Positions 48,619-59,648 of a DNA stretch of 64,000 bases are shown one piece after another. Source of the stretch: Brachypodium distachyon (Eukaryota; Streptophyta; Magnoliopsida; Poales; Poaceae); assembly GCF_000005505.3 (NCBI RefSeq), contig NC_016131.3, positions 34,525,001 through 34,589,000 of the forward strand, written 5' to 3'. Under the pieces are notes generated by a model that had not been told where the DNA came from, made no database searches, and saw only the letters and a program-made list of their open reading frames with translations. Every line of letters begins with the position of its first letter. The first letter of the stretch is position 1. Made by a program: the position numbers and the translations under genes.

Positions 48619-49020
48619 ACCGATGGGCTAGTGGATCCACCACTGACAGTCATCATTGACGTGCCTTATCAAGACACGTCACTGATGACTACCTATAGCC
48701 TGTCATGATGAGTCATTATTAATTGATCCTTAAGAAACCCGTCTGCGAGGACTTATTGTGCCACAATCGAGTAGCACGGACCTAACAAGCCCCTCATAGG
48801 ACCCGTGAGTGGTGATGGGTCACTGCTGACGGGCCTTCCGTAAAAACCGTCAACGGTAACTCAATGTGCCACCCTTAGGTGACCGACCGAATCACCATTG
48901 ACGGGTCGCTATCAAGACCCATCACCAGTGACCTCTCATCCTTTACCTTTCTAGTTAGTGACCCATCAGTTGTGACTTTCTGCCACTTAGCCAGTGTCAC
49001 CTTTGATGGGTTAAGTGCAG
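48619..49020. mobile_element. CACTA-like subterminal repeat region
   Basis: The short motif GA(C/T)GGGTC and its complement GACCC(A/G)TC recur in both orientations about every 20-60 bp, for example near 48820, 48836, 48907 and 48928. Dense short motifs of this kind are typical of CACTA transposon ends. The CACTA terminus itself and a transposase were not found, so the call is tentative. Confidence 0.45.
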
Positions 49021-50633
49021 AGGCGGAGCTAGCGCTTTCTCAAAGCGCTAGTACATGATTATAGTCTACTGACCATAAGTAACACATATTTAGAAACAAA
49101 TCATGGATATAAGAGCTAATGTTGACAAAGACAAATTCACAACTATCTCGATTACATCACAACGGTAGTTATACATAAACAAACGCAAGCTATAAGCAGT
49201 AAGATTATAGTTGCCTTTCCTCCCTTAGCGGAACTAGGGTTGATGATTTTCTGATTTGGAATTCAGGTTTTGACTTTAACAGAGGAATAGGAATGGAACA
49301 GTCAACAAAGGGACTGGGGAATATTACCCACAAAAAAGAGGGGTTGGGGAATCAAACAAAGAGGAAGACCGAGTTGGGATGAGAATGGCTCATGGCTCCC
49401 TGCGGACTATAGAACCAGGCCCATGGTAGAGCTAGACAGAGGATCATTAGAATCAGGCCCATGATGGAATAGTTCTTGGCTTGGTTAAAACCTGCGATGC
49501 AACTATGTGTGAGTATGCACATCACACGTCGTTGTTTCAATCCAGGTGTTTGGGAAGGCTTAAAAGGTCTAATCATCCGAAAACCCTCTTTGTGCTTGTC
49601 TGCGCAGGCCTATTACCACCTCCTTATCCCCTCCCCCCCCCTCTCTCTCTCTCTATGTCTCCCCCTCCTCCGGCACGTTGACCCCTTGCTCTTTTTCCGT
49701 CACTGACACCCTCCTCTGCTCGTGTCGTAGCATGCCTCTCTTCGCGCCACCGAGCACCATCTGTAAGTCTTCAAAACAAAACTTTGAAACTAATATAAAT
49801 GAGTTGAAAAAATAAAAGCACTAAATTGAAAATTTAAAAAAAAAATCAAAAGTTAATAAACTCAAAGTCAAGAGAATAAAAATAAAAAGTATGACAAAAA
49901 GAGCAAAACAAAAAAGAAGCCTAGCGTCTACACTCTTCTTACACTAACTTTGCAGCCCCTTTCAAAACAAAACAAAAACTTTGCAGCCACACATACCAAA
50001 AAAGGAAAAATATATCCTAATCCAGTCCAGAACCATAGCCAGCCTACGGACAGTTTGGCCTCTTATATAGAACTGAAATCTGTGGATGCAAGACTGCCTT
50101 AAAAAATCTTACGCAAGACCTACGGTTAACTAACGTATGCAACAACGAAAAATCAAATTATTTTCTCGCGAAAAAGAAAGAAGGCGACACATTTGGTCAG
50201 ACTTAATAAGTTTCAAACCAAATCTAAAAGCCTGCAGATGCTTCCGTGGTATACTTGGCAATTCTACATGTGTGTTCATATGGGGTACCAGACGATCGAT
50301 CTGATTGGACATACATGGACCATTCCACCGAGGTCCAGTCGTTCAGATAGCGCTAGGCGCTAGCCATCTATTTTTGACCGGCCGATAACTAAAGTTTGAC
50401 TCTGGCGTGCCAATCAACTATCGCCACGTCAGCAACTATTCGGAAAGTTGACCATGACTGTTCTTGCAGACAGCGGGTGGATGTGGATTGCGGACAATAT
50501 TTTCTTCCTAGTGAAGTCGGACTCGGACGTGGGCTATATGTACAGCTCCATGCCATGCAACTATGCACAGCGTACCGGAATCGTATAGCAAAAGGCACCA
50601 GGCCAGTTCATTTCACGAACGCGGGCAGCTGAA
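49021..50633. other. Intergenic and upstream region of the first BBE-like gene
   Basis: Contents: C and CT runs (49625-49655), an A-rich block (49790-49980) and the presumed promoter after about 50300. No gene is recognised. A small palindromic GCGCTTTCTCAAAGCGC lies at about 49033. Small frames are spurious. Confidence 0.5.
50424..50453 (+). promoter_or_regulatory. Possible ACGT-core and W-box motifs upstream of BBE-like gene 1
   Basis: CCACGTCAGC (about 50424-50433) contains an ACGT core of the type bound by bZIP factors. TTGACC at 50448-50453 is a W-box core bound by WRKY factors. They lie about 180-210 bp before the ATG. Short motifs occur often by chance, so function is a guess. Confidence 0.3.
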
Positions 50634-52199
50634 ATGGCCTCGTTGCCACGTTCCTTAGCGCCCGTGCTCTTCTTTGCCGTCCTATCCTTGTACGCATCCG
50701 TCCCATCCGCAGCTTCCTCCGATGGCTTCCTCGACTGCCTGTCCGCAGCCATACCCAAGCAGCTCTTGTACACGCAGAGCTCTCCTTCCTTCACGTCGGT
50801 CCTGGTGTCCTCCATCCGGAACCCCAAATTCTCGACTCCCGGAACCGTGAGGCCCCTCTGCATCGTCACCCCGACGAATGCCTCCCACGTCCAGGCCACC
50901 GTCGTCTGCGGCCGCCGGCACGATGTGCGCATCCGCGTGCGCAGCGGCGGGCATGACTACGAGGGCCTCTCGTACCGGTCCGAGCGCCCCGAGGTGTTCG
51001 CCGTGGTCGACATGGCGGACTTCCGCTCCGTGCGCGTCGACAAAGCAGCGGCCACGGCGTGGGTGGACTCCGGCGCCACCATAGGGGAGCTGTACTACGC
51101 CATCGGGAAAGCCAGCAAGCAGCTGGCGTTCTCTGCCGGCCTGTGCCCGACGATCGGCGTCGGCGGCCATTTCAGCGGCGGCGGCTTCGGCATGCTGCTG
51201 CGCAAGTACGGAGCCGCCATCGACAGCGTCCTGGACGCCACGCTTGTCGATGCCAACGGGAGACTCCTCGACAGGGACTCCATGGGGAGCGACCTCTTCT
51301 GGGCCATCCGCGGAGGCGGCAGCCTCAGCTTCGGCATCGTGCTGTCGTGGAAGGTGAAGCTCGTGCCAGTCCCGGCCACGGTGACCATGTTCAGCGTCCC
51401 CAAGCCCGTGGACCAGGGCGCCGTGGACATCCTCACTAGATGGCAAGACGTCGCCCCGGCTCTCCCCGAAGATCTATTCATAAGGGTGCTCGTCCAGAAA
51501 GAGGTCGCCAACTTCCAGTCCATGTTCCTGGGCACCTGCGACGCGCTCCTGCCGTTGATGCGCAGCCGCTTCCCGGAGCTCGGCATGAACCGGTCGCACT
51601 GCAAGGAGATGACATGGATCCAGTCCGTGCCTTACATCTACCTGGGCAGCAGCGCCACCGTGGAGGACATCCTGAACCGAACCGCCTCCACGAGCAGCTT
51701 CAACAAGGCTACGTCGGATTACGTCCTTCAGGCCATCCCCAAGGATGCGTGGACTAAGATCTTCGCCTGGCTAGCGATGCCGAACGCCGGGCTCATGATC
51801 CTGGACCCTTATGGCGCCAAGATCAGCAGCTTCCCCGAGTGGGTGACGCCGTTCCCGCACCGCGACGGCGTGCTGTACAACATCCAGTACATGAATTTCT
51901 GGTCGGCCACCACCAATGGAGGTGGATCGAACCAAGCAAGGTGGCTCAAGGACTTTTATGCGTTCATGGAACCGTACGTCAGCAAGAACCCAAGGCAGGC
52001 GTACGTGAACTACAGGGACCTTGACCTCGGCAAGAATGTCATTGTAGGCAACGTCTCGAGCTATCAGGCCGGTATGGTTTGGGGAGAGAAATATTACAAG
52101 GGTAACTTCAAGAGGCTGGCAATGGTCAAGGGCACGGTGGATCCGGAAGATTATTTCAGGAACGAGCAGAGCATCCCTCCACTCGTGGCGAGCCAGTGA
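50634..52199 (+). CDS. Berberine bridge enzyme-like FAD oxidoreductase 1, 521 aa
   Basis: Intronless, high GC3. An N-terminal signal peptide (hydrophobic residues 8-26) predicts secretion. The FAD-binding domain covers about residues 70-250. His107 in SGGHDYEG and Cys171 in LCPTIGVGGH are the two residues that bind FAD covalently in this family, and both are present. Ile174 is at the position reported to control oxygen access. The C-terminal BBE domain contains NYRDLDLGKN and ends DPEDYFRNEQSIPPL. N-glycosylation sequons include NAS at 82. Family members oxidise monolignols, oligosaccharides or alkaloid precursors; the substrate here is unknown. A paralog lies downstream at 55553. The ATG is the first in the frame and fits the signal peptide. 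Confidence 0.92.
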   Translation: MASLPRSLAPVLFFAVLSLYASVPSAASSDGFLDCLSAAIPKQLLYTQSSPSFTSVLVSSIRNPKFSTPGTVRPLCIVTPTNASHVQATVVCGRRHDVRIRVRSGGHDYEGLSYRSERPEVFAVVDMADFRSVRVDKAAATAWVDSGATIGELYYAIGKASKQLAFSAGLCPTIGVGGHFSGGGFGMLLRKYGAAIDSVLDATLVDANGRLLDRDSMGSDLFWAIRGGGSLSFGIVLSWKVKLVPVPATVTMFSVPKPVDQGAVDILTRWQDVAPALPEDLFIRVLVQKEVANFQSMFLGTCDALLPLMRSRFPELGMNRSHCKEMTWIQSVPYIYLGSSATVEDILNRTASTSSFNKATSDYVLQAIPKDAWTKIFAWLAMPNAGLMILDPYGAKISSFPEWVTPFPHRDGVLYNIQYMNFWSATTNGGGSNQARWLKDFYAFMEPYVSKNPRQAYVNYRDLDLGKNVIVGNVSSYQAGMVWGEKYYKGNFKRLAMVKGTVDPEDYFRNEQSIPPLVASQ

Positions 52200-52847
52200 C
52201 GAGGATATGCTGTGTGGTCACTCATCTTCATGTTTAGATGGCTGGTGGTCTTTTCCCGTCTATTTTTGTTTACATTGTGTTATATGTTAGCGCAGGCAAG
52301 ATAAAGCTTACAAAACATCTGCTCGATGTAACAAAATATCCAATTTGACAAACTATATTGTGGTCATCGTCAATTTTGTACACCACCGTCCAGTCCAACT
52401 CCCGCTGGTAACAAATAAACCGAGATGGCTTTTTCAGTGGTGACCCCTGACCACCAAAACACTTGGTCCACGCGTCATCTCTCCATGGGTGGAAATATGA
52501 TTGATTTTTTTTCCTGTAAAGATACGCTATTATACATCTCCAGATTTGTTATTTTTGCACAGACCACAAACAATGTATCTTTACAAGAAAATGTATATAT
52601 ATGTAGTATACATCTATACTAACACTACAAAAAAAATTCGGATTTCTTTGAAACTGATTTTCATGAAGTTTGAACTATAGAGACCACTGGATCCCGGGAG
52701 CTAAAAATCCAAATGAATTATATTATTAGGAATTTAGCACAAAGGTAAGACAAATCCGATTGCAAGCAAGTGAAAGTACATATCCTAATAGGTTTTTATT
52801 CATTTTAAAACCGATAGTAGGCTTTACCGTAATATACCTGATAACCT
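52200..52847. other. Intergenic, 3' flank of BBE-like gene 1
   Basis: AT-rich, with no gene recognised. The presumed 3' UTR lies within the first 150-250 bp. It is followed by a LINE remnant at about 52848. Confidence 0.5.
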
Positions 52848-54460
52848 ATCATCCAATATGCTGATGACACACTTATAATCATGAAGGCTGATTTCCTCCG
52901 GATCAAATGCATCAAGGACATCCTTATTAGATTCCACAAGACTACATGTTTGAAAGTTAACTTTCACAAATCAAACATGATACCTCTCGATATGGATCAG
53001 ACGCATGCACAGGTTCTTACTGAATATCTTGGATGCCAGATTGGTACTTTACCTTTCACCTACTTGGGCCTTCCTCTGGGTGTCCTTCCTAAAATTCAAG
53101 ACTTCTTCCCTCTTATCAAGAGAAATGAGAACAGACTTGCATGCTTTTCGAGTATGCTGTCATATGGGGGAAAGCTTCAACTGGTCAATGCAGTCCTCTC
53201 AGCTCTGCCATCATTTCATATGAGCATTTTCCTTCTCCCTAAAGGTGTCATTGAACAGATCGATAAATTCAGGCACCACTGCCTTTGGCGTGGACATGAT
53301 CAAACAAAAAAAAACCACTTGTTGCCTGGGAAATGGTTTGATGCCCCAAGGATGAAGGAGGTATTGGAGTCATTAGCATCAGCCATCAGAACAAGGCACT
53401 TCTGATGAAAAATCTTCACAAGTTCTTCAACAGATGTGACATCTCCTGGGTTAACTTTGTTTGAGAAAACCATTACCACTCAGGTCTGCCACCCCAAAAG
53501 CAAGCCTCTGCTTCATTCTGGTGGAATGACATAGTTAAACTTATTGATCTCTATAAGCATTTTTCTATTTGCAATGTGAAGAATGGGGCTTCTACGCTTT
53601 TATGGAAGGACAACTGGCAGAACAATTCTCTCGAAAATCAGTGACCACAACTGTTCTCCTTTGCCTCTGACAAAGATGTCACAGTCCTCCAATTCATTCA
53701 GAGTGAAAACAAGGAAAATTTCTTTCATCTCACACTTTCAGTGGAGGCACACCAGCAATTTACTCAGCTTATGGGCATCATTGAAAATCTTCAACCCTCT
53801 GCTGAGCATGACTCCTGGACATATATCCGGGATAAAGATATTTTCATTCCTGCTGAAGCATACAGGTCCCAGATTAATCACCTGGAACTGTCTGAGGATT
53901 TTGGGTGGCTTTGGGCTTCATGTTGTCAGCTGAAGCACAAATTCTTTTTTTAAATGCTCCTTCTCAACTGTCTCAACCAGTGCCATGCTGGTCAAATGGA
54001 ACTTGCACCTTCCTTCATATGAATGTGTCTTATGTGGCGAGGCATTACTTGAGACTAGAGATCATCTCTTCTTTCATTGCCCTTTCGCCAAGGCCTTCTG
54101 GAATTACCTCTGCCCAGGCTTCTCTCCGAAGCAGAATGTCCGTACGAATGTGAGCCTATTAAAGACATAGCTCAAGGTACCCTTCTATATGGAGATCATT
54201 ATACTGGCTTCATGGAGTATTTGGAGGATCAGAAATGATTTTATTTTCAACATGAAGACTCCAAGCCTCTTCAGATGCAGACAGATTTTCAAAGAATAAC
54301 TTAATCTTGTATTTCATAGGGCAAAAAGAAAAGACTCTGCTGCTTTTTCCACTTGGCTGGCGAATTTCAGATAGTTTTGTAATCTATATTCCTGTACAGT
54401 TTTTAATCAATATATGACTGTAGGCATTTTTGTCTACAGTTTTTCACCTAGAAAAAAAAC
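52848..54460 (+). mobile_element. LINE remnant between the two BBE-like genes
   Basis: It begins at AATATGCTGATGACACACTT, the YADD region, and matches LINE 1 from 28336 onward: GTLPFTYLGLPLG, SYGGKLQLVNAVLSALP, zf-RVT (CVLCGEALLETRDHLFFHCP near 54018-54080). A poly-A run ends it at about 54452-54459. It is 5'-truncated, with several frame breaks. No convincing target duplication was seen. Confidence 0.88.
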
Positions 54461-55470
54461 TATTACCTAATGTTATGGTTTGATGTTGTCGTACTTGTCT
54501 GAATTGTGATACTTTGGACGCTTGGTATTACACTTTGCTTACTACAAACAGGAAAATACTTTGAATACTGTCTAGTATTATGCACTTAGATAAATATTGT
54601 GTTCATGTTGTCTACACATGATGAAAATAAAATTATATAATCTTCTTCTGCATATTTATCTTCGTATCCAAATTCGCTCCGTTTTCACTCCCAATCCGTA
54701 GTCTGGTGTAATCTACATCCGAATCCGCATCTTCTTATTACCCGTTTCATTCCGAATCCAACAAAAGAATATGGGGATCCCAAGAATATGATAAAGCCAA
54801 TGAAAAGGATATTATCCAACTCGACCCGATTCGTTTGCATCCCTACAAGCGGAGTTATGGGTGTCGTGTTATGGCCTTGATTGGTTGGTTTAGTATGTGT
54901 GTGATCTCTTACTTAAAGGCGTTGCTTTGGAAGAATGACGATTTAGTCATAGGTGTTGTTTCCCCGTTAATGGCAACTCCATGCACTTATCTTTTTGAGT
55001 TGATATTTTGGTCCTGTTGTGTCGCATCTTCCTTCATAAAGTTTGGTTCTGTGTACCCGATGAAAAAAAAAGTTTGGTTCTGTGTACCTGAGGGTGTAAA
55101 GGCCGGGAGGGGAGGTAACCTTCCTACTAGAAAAACGCATGCACGCAACAAAGATCCTGAAAACTTCATGGGCCCCGTTTTCTCCGTTCCAATGAACACT
55201 AGTGCGTACTTAGTGGTTCAAAATTCAGGTTCAAACGCTCCTGCAGTATCGCTCCTCAAAGAAAGGCAGCAGTACTACAATCCTTGCGGTTTTCGCTCGG
55301 GGCAAAAGCATGGCGATGCGCGAATATGCGATGCCCGATCGTCACATGCAAAAACGGAGACTTGACTTGGCTAAACATTACAGATATAGGCGTGCTCAGC
55401 AATGGATCCGCAGTTGTAGGGTCCGGAGAGACGAGAGGTGCACACTCCACTCCAGGCTCGAGGCCCCTCT
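54461..55470. other. Intergenic and upstream region of BBE-like gene 2
   Basis: No gene recognised. A 20-bp phrase AAAGTTTGGTTCTGTGTACC occurs twice about 32 bp apart (near 55038 and 55070), next to an A run. The last 200 bp presumably hold the promoter. Confidence 0.45.
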
Positions 55471-55478
55471 TATATAAG
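55471..55478 (+). promoter_or_regulatory. TATA box of BBE-like gene 2
   Basis: TATATAAG is a textbook plant TATA box. Transcription should start about 30 bp later (about 55500-55510), which is after the ATG at 55487 and before the ATG at 55553. This supports 55553 as the true start. Confidence 0.7.
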
Positions 55479-55552
55479 CTCATGGCTTGTCCTCACTAGC
55501 CACGACAACATACGCCGATCGAGGACATTGGAAGCTAAGTAAGTTAGCTACA

Positions 55553-57121
55553 ATGGCGAGATCCAGGGCGTTCGCGCTAGTGCTCCTCTTCTGTGCCTTG
55601 TCGTCCTCTTGCCACGTCGCCTTTTCCTACCCACCGGTGCTGGCGCCCAAGGAAGATTTCCTGGCTTGCCTCGTCAAGGAGATCCCGCCACGCCTCCTCT
55701 ACGCCAAGAGCTCCCCTGCCTACCCCACCGTCCTGAGCGCCACCATCAGGAACTCGAGGTGGTCGTCTCCCCAGAATGTGAAGCCTCTGTACATCGTCAC
55801 CCCCACCAACGTCTCCCACATCCAGTCCGCCGTGGTCTGCGGCCGGCGCCACGGCGTCCGCATCCGCGTGCGCAGCGGCGGGCACGACTACGAGGGCCTC
55901 TCGTACCGGTCCGAGCGCGCCGAGTCGTTCGCCGTGGTCGACCTCAACATGATGCGGGCGGTCAGCGTCGACGCCAATGCCCGCACGGCGTGGGTCGAGT
56001 CCGGCGCGCAGATCGGCGAGCTCTACTACGCCATCTCCAAGGCCAGTCCCAGCCTGGCGTTCCCGGCCGGCGTGTGCCCCAGCATCGGCGTTGGCGGCCA
56101 CTTCAGCGGGGGCGGCTTCGGCATGCTGCTGCGCAAGTTCGGCATCGCCGCCGAGAACGTCCTCGACGCCAAGCTGGTCGACGCCAATGGCAAGCTGCAC
56201 GACAGAAAATCCATGGGCGAGGACCACTTCTGGGCCATCAGGGGCGGCGGGGGCGAGAGCTTCGGCATCGTGGTCGGATGGGAGGTGAAGCTCTTGCCGG
56301 TGCCTCCGGTCGTGACCGTGTTCAAGGTCTCCAAGACACTCAAAGACGGCGCCATAGACATCGTCAACAAATGGCAAACGGTCGCGCCGGCTCTTCCCGG
56401 CGACCTCATGATCCGCATCTTGGCTATGGCGCAGCAAGCCACGTTCGAGGGGATGTACCTCGGCACTTGCAACAACCTCCTTCCGCTCATTACCAGCAAA
56501 TTTCCGGAGCTTGGCTTCAACCGCGGGCAATGCAACGAGATGCCCTGGGCCCAGACCATCCCATTCATCCACCTCGGCAATAGAGACCTGGGGGATCTCA
56601 CCAACCGGAACAACAACTTCAAGCCATTCGCCGAATACAAGTCGGACTACGTCTACCAGCCAATCCCCAAGAACGTGTGGGAGCAGATCTTCGGCTGGCT
56701 CACCAAGCCGGGTGCGGGGATCATGATCATGGATCCCTACGGCGCCACCATCAGCGCTACCCCAGAAACGGCCACGCCGTTCCCTCACCGGAAGGGCGTG
56801 CTCTTCAACATCCAGTACGTCAACTACTGGTTCGCCGAGGGGGCTGGCGCCGCGCCTTTGCAGTGGAGCAAGGACATGTACAAGTTCATGGAGCCGTATG
56901 TGAGCAAGAACCCCAGGCAGGCATACGCCAACTACAGGGACATCGACCTCGGCAGGAACGAGGTGGTGAACGACGTCTCCACCTACAGCAGCGGCAAGGT
57001 CTGGGGCGAGAAGTACTTCAAAGGTAACTTCCAGAGGCTCGCCATGATCAAAGGCAAGGTGGATCCTGAGGACTACTTCAGGAACGAGCAGAGCATCCCG
57101 CCATTGCTCACCAAGTACTGA
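55553..57121 (+). CDS. Berberine bridge enzyme-like FAD oxidoreductase 2, group 4 grass-pollen-allergen type, 522 aa
   Basis: Start chosen at 55553: it lies after the TATA box and gives a signal peptide (MARSRAFALVLLFCALSSSC, cleavage near residue 25), whereas the in-frame ATG at 55487 is likely upstream of transcription start. The mature protein begins near YPPVLAPKEDFLACLVKEIP. His111 (SGGHDYEG) and Cys175 (VCPSIGVGGH) predict bicovalent FAD. Ile178 and His183 occupy the oxygen-gate positions. The BBE domain ends DPEDYFRNEQSIPPL. The whole chain closely resembles group 4 pollen allergens such as timothy Phl p 4, known BBE-like proteins. Intronless, GC-rich, intact, ending TGA at 57119-57121. 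Secreted; substrate unknown. Confidence 0.93.
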   Translation: MARSRAFALVLLFCALSSSCHVAFSYPPVLAPKEDFLACLVKEIPPRLLYAKSSPAYPTVLSATIRNSRWSSPQNVKPLYIVTPTNVSHIQSAVVCGRRHGVRIRVRSGGHDYEGLSYRSERAESFAVVDLNMMRAVSVDANARTAWVESGAQIGELYYAISKASPSLAFPAGVCPSIGVGGHFSGGGFGMLLRKFGIAAENVLDAKLVDANGKLHDRKSMGEDHFWAIRGGGGESFGIVVGWEVKLLPVPPVVTVFKVSKTLKDGAIDIVNKWQTVAPALPGDLMIRILAMAQQATFEGMYLGTCNNLLPLITSKFPELGFNRGQCNEMPWAQTIPFIHLGNRDLGDLTNRNNNFKPFAEYKSDYVYQPIPKNVWEQIFGWLTKPGAGIMIMDPYGATISATPETATPFPHRKGVLFNIQYVNYWFAEGAGAAPLQWSKDMYKFMEPYVSKNPRQAYANYRDIDLGRNEVVNDVSTYSSGKVWGEKYFKGNFQRLAMIKGKVDPEDYFRNEQSIPPLLTKY

Positions 57122-57432
57122 TGATCATCGATCGTCCGGTTCATGGAGAGCGATCGGCGAGACAGGATTGAGGAATTAATTTAGATGGTTCCTGCATTGC
57201 ATACGCGTTCTGCGATGCTTTTGCATGAAGATTTTTTAGTGCGGGGTTGGCATTTTCCATGGCCAACTAATAAGGATTAATTGATCCAAGTATTAATTGT
57301 TTTCTAGGCCTGTTTGTGGGCTTTTTTTTTCATTTGAGATTTGTGTAGTGAGAAGGCAGTTGGGCCTTTTACCAATGAACCCACTTAGTCTTTTTTTGTT
57401 TGTTTTTTCCTCTAGTTTCTTTTTGTTGCTAT
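57122..57432. other. 3' flank of BBE-like gene 2
   Basis: Presumed 3' UTR and flank. T-rich blocks lie at 57322-57332 and 57392-57412. Nothing else recognised. Confidence 0.45.
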
Positions 57433-57665
57433 GTCTTATTTATGCGTAGAATCAACCAAATCATACTTAAATACTCCCTCCGTCCCATATTAAGTGACTC
57501 AAATTTGTCTAAATATGGAATGTATCTATACTCAAAAAGCGTCTAGATACGTTTAATATTTCGTCACTGTTACAAAAATAGAGATTAAATTAGAAACGAG
57601 AGACACGAATTTTAACATGGAAATCTTTGCGGGAAAATCCATAGACGCCCGAAGGCGCAACTTTA
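57433..57665. repeat. Duplicated module, copy A (contains a partial Stowaway end)
   Basis: It starts GTCTTATTTATGCGTAGAAT and ends CGCCCGAAGGCGCAACTTTA. The middle has ATACTCCCTCCGTCCCATAT, a Stowaway-like end, but the opposite GGAGGGAG end is missing. Copy B is at 59649-59815 with the same order and a 66-bp internal deletion. Confidence 0.85.
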
Positions 57666-59039
57666 TCTGTGCCCATGCTTTGCCACGGAATTGCCAATAG
57701 AAAAGTACACTTGAAAACAATATGATAGTCTTGATGATAATCTTTCCTGAATTTGAACAATGAACCTAGACACATGGAGACCGGAGAGGAAATACGGTGG
57801 CAGAGACTATGGAAGGAAGGGTTATGGCTTGATGCTCCAACACTAAGGGAGTAGTAGTTCTTTAGTCTAATTTATTTATAACGGGTAGTAATTTGTTTTA
57901 TCGAAATATTGCACGGGTATTTACCTATTCTTTCTGAGTATTCAAAAAAGGTGAACCAAGATGAGGGTTTATATTACTCCCTCCATCCTAGGTAGTAATC
58001 CACGTCAGTTAATTTAAAACGGAGTGAATAGTAAACTGCAATGTAAGGTACCCATGTCAGAGTGAAAAAGGACAAGACAGCTGATTGCAAAACATTAGTT
58101 GAGCAAAGCTCCATATCGCCGTTTTTCTTGCCATCAAAATAGTACTACAGAAGTAGCTGACGATTTTATATACTTGCAAAGTGGGTACTCACTTTGTGAA
58201 CGCAAAAACATATATAGTCGCAAATGGACATTTCACCTTGCTGTAAGTACAAGACTTTTTTTAAACCATTTTCCTCTAGCATGTGAGCTTTCTATTCCAG
58301 CTAAAAAACCTTATCCTTGTTTGCAAGTTAAGAAATTTCGTAGACACAGGGACGTTGTTGCTCTGAGCTCACACAAAACGAATCAGATTCAGAGAACCCA
58401 GTAGAAATTGCACAATTAAATATCAAGAAATCTTTTTGCCAACTGTAAAATATGTATTTTCCATGAGAGAAAACCAAGTGTACCGTTGTTAAATAAGCAA
58501 CGATAAATACTGGAGATCACACAATCCAAGTCTCATATATTTCTTCAGACCGCGCACTGTCTTCCCCTGGTATTATGAAGGTTAATAAAATTATTAGTAC
58601 ATGAACACAATTCTACCATATATACAATGATACCAACTTGTTTGAATCTCTCTCAAGGATAATAAATTATTATGAGTGATAAGATAATCAAGCTAACTGA
58701 AGCAACATACCAATATCTGATTTAAAATTACTATTTTGGAAGAAATCAATGGCTCAAAGTGATAATCATTATTTTAGCAGAAAATTACCCTTTTCATTCA
58801 CATCTATATCCTTCTTCAGATTTCACCGAACACCTTGTTGGCATAAACAAGTTTGCAACAGGCCATTAATCGCACCTGCATGTTTCAGTAGTTAGTACTG
58901 AGTGAAGCAGAGAAGCCTGCCCAATCGATCCATTTCCCGGAGTGGACACAATCATCACTCACGGTGAACGAACAGGTTTTGTGAAATTGAGTGTATACAG
59001 ATGCGAGATGAAGAGAGATGCCACCAATGATTTCGGTTT
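57666..59039. other. Intergenic, nothing recognised
   Basis: AT-rich, with small frames that match no family. A lone CTCCCTCCATCC phrase at about 57977 resembles a Stowaway end but lacks a clear partner. Confidence 0.45.
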
Positions 59040-59640
59040 GTTTACCAGTTACTCAGCATGCTACACAGCGCCCAGCGGCCCAACTTAACGTCACCTAGCC
59101 TCGGACAGCGCAGCGTCCCCTCATTTCTCTGCCGACGCCGCCACGTCCACCCAGGCACCCACGCCCAGTGCCTACGACGCCCACGTACGCCGCCACGCCC
59201 AGTCCCTCGCGACTCCCGTACGCCCTCAACGTCGACGACCGGAGCCCGCCGCCCTCGACGCGGCGCGAGAAAGCGAGCAACGGAGCACGTTCGCGCCGGC
59301 CGCTCGCTGCCCTCGACGGCGGGAGAATCCGAGCAACGGAGGACGCACCACCGGCCACCGGCGGCCCACGACCTCAGCCATCGTCTGCTTCTAACCAAAA
59401 TTTCGGTTCAAAACAGAATGACCATCCCTGGATGGGAGATGGCCTACGGCGGTGCTGCACGGCAGATTTGAATTTTGCACATATCGGAGCCAGCAGAAAG
59501 GGGATTGGGGGAGGCCGGAGGGTGGCAGGCGCAGGAGACACGACCGCTTGGGATGCTCGGTGCCGCTTTCCTGCAAGGTCCCGCCCGTCAGAGTGAGAGA
59601 GAAGTGGACTCACTGTCACCAACCGAGAACTTTACAAGTA
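59040..59640. other. GC-rich island of unknown origin
   Basis: About 550 bp of CpG-rich DNA in an AT-rich setting. Open frames overlap on both strands (59058-59596), rich in Arg, Pro and Ser, as random GC-rich DNA gives. No start context, splice pattern or family motif was found. It could be a captured gene fragment or an old promoter. Confidence 0.3.
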
Positions 59641-59648
59641 GGAAAGGC

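Noticed and set aside
49620..49660. C-run and CT-run as a regulatory element
   Set aside because: It is a simple-sequence tract with no nearby gene start and no other support.
50682..51604. Long minus-strand frames opposite BBE-like gene 1
   Set aside because: They mirror a GC-rich coding strand. The plus frame has full domain structure and catalytic residues.
55577..56788. 403-codon minus-strand frame opposite BBE-like gene 2
   Set aside because: This is an antisense shadow caused by strong GC3; the His/Asp/Gly-rich content has no domain.
57974..58029. Possible Stowaway MITE starting CTCCCTCCATCC
   Set aside because: No convincing inverted partner; AAAACGGAGTGAATA nearby is too short and mismatched.
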